Source of the DNA: Eshraghiella sp964414835
Lineage (GTDB): Bacteria > Bacillota > Clostridia > Lachnospirales > Lachnospiraceae
NCBI GenBank assembly: GCA_964414835.1
Contig: CAYPWY010000041.1
Coordinates: 1-11,085, forward strand
Length of the DNA: 11,085 bases
Direction: 5' to 3'
Shown here: one piece after another, positions 5,790 to 11,085 of the stretch
Layout of the letters: every line of letters starts with the position of its first letter
Numbering within the stretch: the stretch's first letter is position 1
Program-made: the position numbers and the translations under genes
Notes under the pieces: generated by a model
The model's input: only the letters and a program-made list of their open reading frames with translations
The model's database searches: none
What the model was told of the DNA's origin: nothing

Positions 5790-7244
5790 ATGGCAATCAA
5801 TTTAAATAATTCCAATGTAGCAACGAGAGAAAACCGTATAGGTTCAATCACAGGTTATATTGGTTCGTTGAAAGATTTGGCGGGCAAGAGTGAATGTGGC
5901 ACATTAAAAGGCTGTTCCAGATGTTTTTCACAGTCAAGCACTTGCCTGTCGAGCTGTGCGTTGGGTCAGCTTTCAGCAATTCGTGATGTTGCAATTATTC
6001 ATCATGGACCGGCAGGGTGTTCTGTGGCAAGCGCAGGAGCATATTATCTTGATAAGGTCATGGCGAAGAAACGCGGTGTGACAAATGATACTGTTTATGT
6101 CGGAACTGATATGGACGAAAACGATACGATTTTTGGTTCGACGGAAAGCCTCAGAAAGATTATTCTTGAGGTAAATAAACGATACTCTCCGAAAGCAATA
6201 TTTGTCACAAGCTCCTGTGCGACGGGTATTATAGGAGAGGACATTGACAGCGTAGTTGATGATGTAAGAAAGGAGGTCGGCGTACCAATCGCAGCGGTAC
6301 ATTGTGAGGGCTTCAAGTCGCGTATTTGGGCAACCGGTTTTGATATTGCTGACCATGCCGTATTATCATCCATTGTGAAGCCGCCAAAGGAAAAACGAAA
6401 TACGATTAATTTCAAGAATTTTTATGAGAGCGCCAGACCTGAAATCATGGAAATGTTTCAGCGGTTTGATCTGGAACCGGTATTTTTATACTGCAATTCT
6501 ACGGTGGAGGAGCTTTCACATATTTCTGAGTCTGTTGCGACAACCTGTATTTGCGGTACACTCGGTAATTATCTTGGAAATGCCCTTGAGGAAAAGTACG
6601 GGGTTCCGTACGTAAGAAGCATTAATCAGTGTGGAATTGTCGGATTTGAGACATGGCTTCGTGAAATTGGCAAGGTGACAGACAGAAGTGACAAAATAGA
6701 AAAATATCTTGAAGAGCAGAGGGCAATCTATATGCCGCAGATTGAGGAGGTCAAAAAGGAGTTAAAGGGACTTCGGGCTGTCATCGGCATGGGACCGGGG
6801 TATACTTTTGAGGTTTCAAGAGTTTTAAATGAGCTTGGTATTGAAGTGGTATGGGCCCTTGCATGGCACTATGACAAGAAATATGAAAATGGGGATGTGC
6901 CGCCATCTATGAAGTATCTGCTTGACAATGACATTGATTTTGAGGCTAGCGTAGCGGATCAGCAGAACTTTGAGGTTATGAATGTGCTGCACAAATATCA
7001 GCCGGATTTATACTTGTCCAGACATCCGGGTTCTACAGTATGGGCAATCAAAAATGGTACGCCTGCGGTATATGTGGCCGATGAGTATATGATATTCGGA
7101 TATAAGCATACATTGGAGTTCGCCCATGCTATCCTGAATAGCATCCGAAACAGAAGCTTTGAACAGAATCTTGCAAAAAGAGTGAAGCTTCCGTATACAG
7201 ACTGGTGGTATCAGCAGAATGTGGGTGCTTTTTTACAAGAGTAA
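5790..7244 (+). CDS. NifD-like catalytic subunit of a non-canonical nitrogenase-like reductase
   Basis: 484 residues, the size of NifD. C52 (or C56), C77 in HHGPAGC and C143 in SSCATGIIGEDI match the P-cluster ligands C62, C88 and C154. C255 in CICGTLGNYL aligns with C275, the cofactor cysteine, before EEKYGVPY. Against Azotobacter NifD, aligned from memory, the N2-chemistry residues are changed: R96 is Y85, Q191 is W180, H195 is F184 (in HCEGFKSRIWATGF), K426 is G414 and the cofactor ligand H442 is A430; the last two rest on an ungapped stretch. The N-terminus has extra cysteines, C36, C42 and C45 (KGCSRC). This fits a reductase with a NifB-derived cofactor, no homocitrate-type pocket and another substrate. 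AGGTGG precedes ATG 5790. It pairs with the NifK-like gene at 7362. BchN and CfbD types are less likely because NifB and NifX are present. Confidence 0.88.
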   Translation: MAINLNNSNVATRENRIGSITGYIGSLKDLAGKSECGTLKGCSRCFSQSSTCLSSCALGQLSAIRDVAIIHHGPAGCSVASAGAYYLDKVMAKKRGVTNDTVYVGTDMDENDTIFGSTESLRKIILEVNKRYSPKAIFVTSSCATGIIGEDIDSVVDDVRKEVGVPIAAVHCEGFKSRIWATGFDIADHAVLSSIVKPPKEKRNTINFKNFYESARPEIMEMFQRFDLEPVFLYCNSTVEELSHISESVATTCICGTLGNYLGNALEEKYGVPYVRSINQCGIVGFETWLREIGKVTDRSDKIEKYLEEQRAIYMPQIEEVKKELKGLRAVIGMGPGYTFEVSRVLNELGIEVVWALAWHYDKKYENGDVPPSMKYLLDNDIDFEASVADQQNFEVMNVLHKYQPDLYLSRHPGSTVWAIKNGTPAVYVADEYMIFGYKHTLEFAHAILNSIRNRSFEQNLAKRVKLPYTDWWYQQNVGAFLQE

Positions 7245-7253
7245 AAAAGCACC
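7224..7253 (+). repeat. Perfect 13-bp hairpin over the nifD-like stop codon
   Basis: GGTGCTTTTTTAC (7224-7236) and its exact complement (7241-7253) flank the loop AAGA. The TAA stop (7242-7244) lies in the right arm, so the last codons and stop are buried. No T-tract follows on either strand that would make a normal terminator. It may protect the 3' end of an upstream message or set the relative amounts of the D and K subunits. Confidence 0.6.
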
Positions 7254-7283
7254 GTAGATGTACAAAAATTCGTAAGGAAGGGT

Positions 7284-7300
7284 GGCTGCCAAAGGTAGCC
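7284..7300 (+). repeat. Hairpin in the D-K gap
   Basis: GGCTGCC (7284-7290) pairs with GGTAGCC (7294-7300), including one G-U pair, around an AAA loop. It is followed by TGAATTTTGC, a short T-stretch, so it might be a weak terminator or attenuator between the D-like and K-like genes. Confidence 0.45.
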
Positions 7301-7315
7301 TGAATTTTGCACAAC

Positions 7316-7335
7316 AAAGTGTGTACACACACTTT
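7316..7335. repeat. 20-bp palindrome upstream of the nifK-like gene
   Basis: AAAGTGTGT (7316-7324) and ACACACTTT (7327-7335) form a 9-bp inverted repeat with a 2-bp centre, 26 bp before the nifK-like start. As DNA it looks like an operator for a dimeric regulator; as RNA the loop is too tight, so only part could pair. It is the third symmetric element in the unusually long 117-bp D-K gap. Confidence 0.5.
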
Positions 7336-7361
7336 GATGAAACTTAGAGGAGACGAAGTAA

Positions 7362-8711
7362 ATGGCAAAGTTATTAGATAAGCAGAGATATAAATGTGCA
7401 CTTGGCGCAATGCAGACAGTACAGGCAATCACAAGGGCAATCCCAATTCTTCACTCGGGTCCGGGATGTGCCCAGAAGCTTTCAGACGGTACGGGTAGTT
7501 CGGGTTATTTTTCACCGAATATTTTCCCATGCACCAGCATTAACGAAAAGGATGTTGTGTTTGGCGGCGTGAAAAAATTACATTCTACAATAGAGAACGC
7601 GTTAAAGGTGATTGATGCAGACCTTTATGTGGTGCTTACGGGCTGTATCCCTGAAATTGTAGGTGATGATACAGGTGAAGTGGTGTCTGAGTATGACCGT
7701 TTCAGTCAGGAGGAGAGATTTGAGGAGGCAGGCGGCAATCCGGAGGATTTTGTATATAAACCGGTCATTTATGCTTCAACAGCAGGATTCAAGGGGAATA
7801 ACTACAAAGGACACGAGCAGGTTGTTGATGCGATTATCGATCAGTATTTAAAAAAATCAGATTGCAGGCAAAAAGGTCTTGTGAATATATGGGCGGATGT
7901 TCCGTATCAGGATTTGTTTTGGCTGGGAAATATCAGAGAGCTTGAAAAGCTGCTCACAGAGATAGGTCTTAAGCCAAATACAATCTTTGGGTATAACAGG
8001 GGAATTGAGAATATCAATAAAATTCCGGAGGCAGAGTTTAATCTGCTTGTTTCTCCTTGGGTGTCCGCAAAAAACATAAAGAAAATGGAGAAAAAACTTG
8101 GAATACCGTATCTTCATTATTCAACACTCCCGATTGGAGCGTATGAGACAAGCAAATTCTTGCGGGAAGTGGGGGCCTTTGCAGGATTGGATAAGGACTG
8201 CGTGGAAGCTGTTATCACTGAGCATGAAAATTACTATTACTACCTGATTGAGAGATATGCAGATTTGTTCCTTGAAAACCGGGTAATTAACAAAGAATTT
8301 TCCGTTGTTGCAGATGCGCAATATGCCCTTGCAATCACAAAGTTCCTGGCAAATGATCTAGGACTGATTCCGGCAAAGCAGTTCATTACGGATGATACGC
8401 CGAAGGAATACCAGAACGCAATCAGGGAGGAATTTAAGAAGCTGAATTACGGCTTACAGGCGGATGTTTCCTTTGAGACGGACAGTTATAAGATACATAA
8501 TGAGATTAAGGCACATGATTATCATGGTTATCCGCTGATTCTTGGCAGCTACTATGAGAAGGAGCTGACGGAAAGCTTAAAGGGCAATTACCTGAATATT
8601 GCGTGGCCTGTGCAGGATAAGGTTGTTTTTGATGATTTTTACGCAGGCTATACGGGTGGTATCCGGCTGATAGAGGACATTTATACCGTTGCAGTCCAGC
8701 GGTTTAATTAG
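7362..8711 (+). CDS. NifK-like subunit of the nitrogenase-like reductase
   Basis: 449 residues, shorter than typical NifK (~510-520) because the N-terminal extension is absent. The protein begins almost directly at the first P-cluster cysteine: C12 in RYKCALGAMQ matches NifK C70, C36 in HSGPGCAQ matches C95, and C95 in LTGCIPEIVGDD matches C153. The middle motif VVFGGVKKL and the C-terminal VVFDDFYAGYTGG segment fit the family. With the NifD-like protein it should form an alpha2beta2 enzyme with P-type clusters at the interfaces, fed by NifH. AGAGGAGAC precedes ATG 7362. It is separated from the D gene by a structured 117-bp gap and followed 12 bp later by a NifX-like gene. The substrate is unknown. 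Confidence 0.88.
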   Translation: MAKLLDKQRYKCALGAMQTVQAITRAIPILHSGPGCAQKLSDGTGSSGYFSPNIFPCTSINEKDVVFGGVKKLHSTIENALKVIDADLYVVLTGCIPEIVGDDTGEVVSEYDRFSQEERFEEAGGNPEDFVYKPVIYASTAGFKGNNYKGHEQVVDAIIDQYLKKSDCRQKGLVNIWADVPYQDLFWLGNIRELEKLLTEIGLKPNTIFGYNRGIENINKIPEAEFNLLVSPWVSAKNIKKMEKKLGIPYLHYSTLPIGAYETSKFLREVGAFAGLDKDCVEAVITEHENYYYYLIERYADLFLENRVINKEFSVVADAQYALAITKFLANDLGLIPAKQFITDDTPKEYQNAIREEFKKLNYGLQADVSFETDSYKIHNEIKAHDYHGYPLILGSYYEKELTESLKGNYLNIAWPVQDKVVFDDFYAGYTGGIRLIEDIYTVAVQRFN

Positions 8712-8723
8712 GAGGGAAGGTCT

Positions 8724-9152
8724 ATGTCATATAAAATAGCAGTAGCTTCCTCGGATGGCGTGAGTGTTGACGTAAGTTTTGGCGGTGCGGCTTTTTTTGA
8801 TATATATGAGGTATCAGGAAAAGAATATCATCTGTTGGAAAAACGCAGTCTGCCGAAGCAGGAAGAACTTCCTGGCAAATGTGAGCAGAATAATGGCTGT
8901 GGAGAGTCTGACAGCAGCTGCGGCGGTTCCGGCTGTGGCGGCGGTGTAAGTATAATGCCAAAGGTTGATCGGATAGCAGACTGCCGTTCGGTTATTTGCA
9001 AAAAAATAGGGTTTCAGGCTGCAAAACAACTGGAAAAGAAAGCGGTCTCCGGTTTTGATGTTGAGATCAGTGTCGAGGAAGCACTTACAAAGATTGTAAA
9101 TTATTTTGATAAGATTGATTCACATCAGTCACTTCGCAGACTTAAGGATTGA
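8724..9152 (+). CDS. NifX-like protein with a cysteine-rich insert
   Basis: 142 residues of the same cofactor-binding family as the gene at 3513 (opening KIAVASSDGVSVDVSFGG). The usual HFGR is replaced by SFGG, so the conserved His and Arg are gone. A Cys/Gly/Ser-rich insert of about 25 residues at ~50-75 adds C53, C59, C66 and C71 (CEQNNGCGES, SSCGGSGCGGG), with C87 and C92 following. Such a segment could bind an iron-sulfur cluster or another metal, making this a specialised carrier or a small accessory of the D/K pair rather than a copy of the first NifX. TTAGGAGGG lies just upstream of ATG 8724. Its place right after nifK resembles that of accessory subunits and cofactor chaperones in other nitrogenase operons. 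The domain call is firm, the role inferred. Confidence 0.8.
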   Translation: MSYKIAVASSDGVSVDVSFGGAAFFDIYEVSGKEYHLLEKRSLPKQEELPGKCEQNNGCGESDSSCGGSGCGGGVSIMPKVDRIADCRSVICKKIGFQAAKQLEKKAVSGFDVEISVEEALTKIVNYFDKIDSHQSLRRLKD

Positions 9153-9177
9153 AAAATATTTGGAATTGCTTGATTCT

Positions 9178-9208
9178 TATATCTATGAAGCTGTGCGGAA
9201 TAGATATA
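9178..9208. promoter_or_regulatory. Inverted repeat upstream of the lysR gene
   Basis: TATATCTA (9178-9185) and TAGATATA (9201-9208) are perfect mirror halves 15 bp apart, about 70 bp before the LysR start. The size and AT-rich halves fit a LysR-type binding site or a small hairpin. No clear consensus promoter was found in the 124-bp gap after the NifX-like gene. Confidence 0.4.
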
Positions 9209-9276
9209 GGTTAAAATGTGATACGAAAGGCTTTGGCAGGTAAACCGCCGGCTTTTGGCATAATGGGAGGTGTGGA

Positions 9277-10215
9277 ATGACAATAATACAAATGAAATAT
9301 GCGATTCTTGTTTCAGAATCTAAATCCATGCAGGAAGCGGCAAGAAAAGCGTTTATATCACAGCCCAATCTTTCAGAAGTAGTGAAAGCATTGGAGGAGG
9401 AAATAGGAATACGGATTTTTTTCCGCTCAAGGACAGGCGTAACACTTACTTCGGAAGGCCGTGAGTTTATTAAATATGCAAAGCAGGTGATAGACCAGTA
9501 TGAGTTGCTGGAGAGCAAATACATAAAAAAGCAGTCCAACAAGAAAGAATTTCATGTTTCTACACAGCATTATACATTTGCAGTAAATGCATTTATCAGA
9601 ACAATTCATAAGCATGGCGATGGTATGTACAGATTTTCCATTATTGAGACACAGACGAGAAACGTGATTGAAAATGTGAAAAATTGGAAGAGCGATGTAG
9701 GAATTATAGGGGTCAACAGTTTTAACAAGAAGATATTGATGAAGCTTATACAGGAATCAAACCTTGTTTTCCACGAATTAATGCAGAGAGAGAACTGTGT
9801 GTATTTATGGAAAAATCACCCCTTAGCGGAAAGAAAAATTTTGACGTTTGCAGATTTGGAAGAATATCCATGCCTGATTTTTGAACAGGAGGATAATGCG
9901 TCTTTTTATTTTACAGAGGAAGCATTTGGAACTTATCAATATCCTAAATTGATTGTGAGCAATGACAGGGCGACGTCTATGGAGTGTATGGTTGGCGTAA
10001 ATGGTTACGCTATCGGCACAGGATTGCTGCAGGACAGCATAAATGCAAAGGATTATGTCTCTGTACCATTGGAAGAAAAAGAAATAATGGTCATCGGATA
10101 TGTTGTAAGAAAAGCTGTAAACCTTTCAGAAATAGCAATGAGCTATATCAATGAACTGAAAGCGCAGCAGGATCCGCAAGTGGGTCTTGAATATAATTTA
10201 GAAGAAGGAAGGTGA
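9277..10215 (+). CDS. LysR-type transcriptional regulator
   Basis: 312 residues, normal LysR length. The N-terminal winged helix-turn-helix covers ~1-60 (SKSMQEAARKAF, ISQPNLSEVVKALEEEIG, then FFRSRTGVTLTSEG). A helical linker follows (KYAKQVIDQYELLESKY), then the periplasmic-binding-protein-like effector domain from ~90 to the end. Its ligand cannot be read from the sequence; sulfur regulators CysB, Cbl and CysR belong to the same family, and the operon context makes a sulfur compound or O-acetylserine a reasonable guess. GGGAGGTG precedes ATG 9277. Unlike most LysR genes it is not divergent from its target: it runs with the operon, and its stop is 4 bp before the next nifD-like gene, so the two are probably co-transcribed. 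A broken LysR fragment of similar type lies at 350. Confidence 0.9.
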   Translation: MTIIQMKYAILVSESKSMQEAARKAFISQPNLSEVVKALEEEIGIRIFFRSRTGVTLTSEGREFIKYAKQVIDQYELLESKYIKKQSNKKEFHVSTQHYTFAVNAFIRTIHKHGDGMYRFSIIETQTRNVIENVKNWKSDVGIIGVNSFNKKILMKLIQESNLVFHELMQRENCVYLWKNHPLAERKILTFADLEEYPCLIFEQEDNASFYFTEEAFGTYQYPKLIVSNDRATSMECMVGVNGYAIGTGLLQDSINAKDYVSVPLEEKEIMVIGYVVRKAVNLSEIAMSYINELKAQQDPQVGLEYNLEEGR

Positions 10216-10219
10216 ATAT

Positions 10220-11085
10220 ATGCCTGTTACATATTCAGGAGTAAGAGAGAGTAAAGAGGACAGGGTAAATGATTATGGAGGCACAGGGCTGGAGGCTTCT
10301 CGCCAATATGCCAAGAGGTGCCTGAAAAAAGCTGACAGAAGTTTTGCACAGGGACTGCAGTGCCAGCAGATAAACAGTATGGCAGCGCTCATGTCTTTGG
10401 AGGATGCCGTATTTATCGCACATGCGCCTCAAGGCTGTGTTGGCTGCACAACGCTTGCAGTAGACCAGTATCGCGTCGGACAGGCGCACAGGGGCGTTAA
10501 GCATATTAAAAATCCTCACATAATTGTATCTAATCTGGATCAGAAAAGTGTTATATTCGGCGGGGAAGAAAAACTCAGGCAATCCGTAAAAAAGGCGGTA
10601 GAAAGATATTATCCGAAGCTGATTTTTATTTTTGCTTCCTGCGCATCCGGAGTTATTGGAGATGATATTGATGCCATAGCCGCCGATTTGCAGAAAGAAA
10701 ATGATGCGCTTATCATTCCGATTCATTGTGAGGGTTTCAAGTCTAAGATATGTGCATCCGGATTTGACGCTGCTTTTATTGCAATTAACAAATATATACT
10801 GAAAGGACAAAAACTTCAGACGCAGAAAAATCTTGTAAATCTTTTTGCACCGGTTTCTATAAGTTACGCCGATCAAAGGGAAATGCAGCGTATGCTGGAA
10901 TTAATAGGAATTGAAACAAACTACATTCCGTTCTACAGCTCTTTGGAAAAAATACAGAAAATTCCTGCAGCAGCGGCGTCTACCTCTATATGCAAGGTTT
11001 TTGCTGATGAGTTTATGAAAACATTGGAGAAGGATTATGGCATACCGTATTCCCATACCGTTATGCCGATTGGCGTCAGAAATAC
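10220..11085 (+). CDS. Second NifD/NifE-like subunit (3' end outside window)
   Basis: The first 288 residues of another nitrogenase component 1 alpha-type subunit; the frame is still open at the window end. C48, C73 in AHAPQGC and C141 in ASCASGVIGDD are the three P-cluster-type cysteines. C258 in STSICKVFADEF aligns with the cofactor cysteine NifD C275, upstream of KDYGIPY. In HCEGFKSKICASGF, the places of NifD Q191 and H195 hold C178 and F182, so N2 chemistry is unlikely here too. ATG 10220 follows GAAGGAAGG, which overlaps the end of the LysR gene. It resembles the NifD-like protein at 5790 in these motifs but differs clearly in the N-terminus. It may be the alpha subunit of a second reductase or a NifE-like scaffold; a NifK- or NifN-like partner is expected just to the right. 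Confidence 0.85.
   Translation, partial: MPVTYSGVRESKEDRVNDYGGTGLEASRQYAKRCLKKADRSFAQGLQCQQINSMAALMSLEDAVFIAHAPQGCVGCTTLAVDQYRVGQAHRGVKHIKNPHIIVSNLDQKSVIFGGEEKLRQSVKKAVERYYPKLIFIFASCASGVIGDDIDAIAADLQKENDALIIPIHCEGFKSKICASGFDAAFIAINKYILKGQKLQTQKNLVNLFAPVSISYADQREMQRMLELIGIETNYIPFYSSLEKIQKIPAAAASTSICKVFADEFMKTLEKDYGIPYSHTVMPIGVRN

Noticed and set aside
3888..8711. A conventional N2-fixing nitrogenase (nifHDK)
   Set aside because: The NifD-like protein lacks the Gln191, His195 and probable His442 counterparts, NifK lacks its N-terminal extension, and no nifE, nifN or nifV pair is visible. The context is cysteine metabolism.
3888..8711. Protochlorophyllide reductase (BchLNB) or F430-type CfbCD
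   Set aside because: Those systems do not use a NifB-derived cofactor. Here nifB and two nifX-type genes are in the operon and the cofactor cysteine is kept.
9186..9215. Nine-residue frame MKLCGIDIG, like the start of a 2-hydroxyacyl-CoA dehydratase activator
   Set aside because: It is too short, has no ribosome site, and lies inside the inverted repeat upstream of lysR. The resemblance is probably chance.
10235..10876. 213-codon open frame on the minus strand
   Set aside because: It lies antisense to the second NifD-like gene, has no recognisable domain, and has the low-complexity, Cys/Tyr-rich look of a shadow frame.
1..11085. CRISPR arrays, tRNA or rRNA genes, complete insertion sequences
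   Set aside because: No regularly spaced repeats, cloverleaf-type sequences, rRNA segments or transposase motifs were seen on reading through.

Overview
The window looks like chromosomal DNA of a low-GC anaerobic Firmicute, most likely a Clostridia/Lachnospiraceae-type bacterium. The reasons are strong AGGAGG-type ribosome binding sites, a near-perfect sigma-A promoter, an Rrf2-type regulator, a YezD-family small protein and a HemZ remnant. The species assignment is inference.

Left edge (1-484): the tail of an unidentified gene, a hairpin, a palindrome with near-direct repeats, the last ~58 codons of a hemZ-like gene without its front, and a broken N-terminal piece of a LysR-type regulator. 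This looks like a recombination scar beside the cluster.

Control region (485-1342): a leftward Rrf2-type regulator with three clustered cysteines faces the rightward operon. Both directions have a readable promoter, and both carry the same AATACCTAT half-site. The rightward leader encodes a 23-residue peptide with four consecutive Cys codons, followed by a hairpin and T-tract directly before cysK. This is the architecture of a cysteine-sensing transcription attenuator.

Main operon (1343-9152): canonical cysteine synthase (cysK), YezD-like protein, a possible Cys-containing mini-ORF, a short stand-alone NifB, a NifX-like protein overlapping it, a very canonical NifH, a second divergent CysK paralogue, NifD-like and NifK-like subunits, and a second NifX-like protein with a Cys-rich insert.

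Right part (9277-11085): a LysR-type regulator followed after 4 bp by a second NifD/NifE-like gene that runs off the window.

Interpretation: the NifD-like protein keeps three P-cluster-type cysteines and the cofactor-binding cysteine. By alignment from memory it has lost Gln191, His195, Arg96, Lys426 and His442 of Azotobacter NifD, so it is unlikely to fix N2. NifB implies a NifB-derived iron-sulfur cofactor. The Cys attenuator, two cysteine synthases, YezD and an Rrf2 regulator point to sulfur metabolism. My working hypothesis is a nitrogenase-like reductase, analogous to methylthio-alkane reductase (Mar), that frees sulfide or a small thiol from a reduced sulfur compound for capture by CysK-type enzymes, made when cysteine is scarce. 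The substrate is not visible in the sequence.
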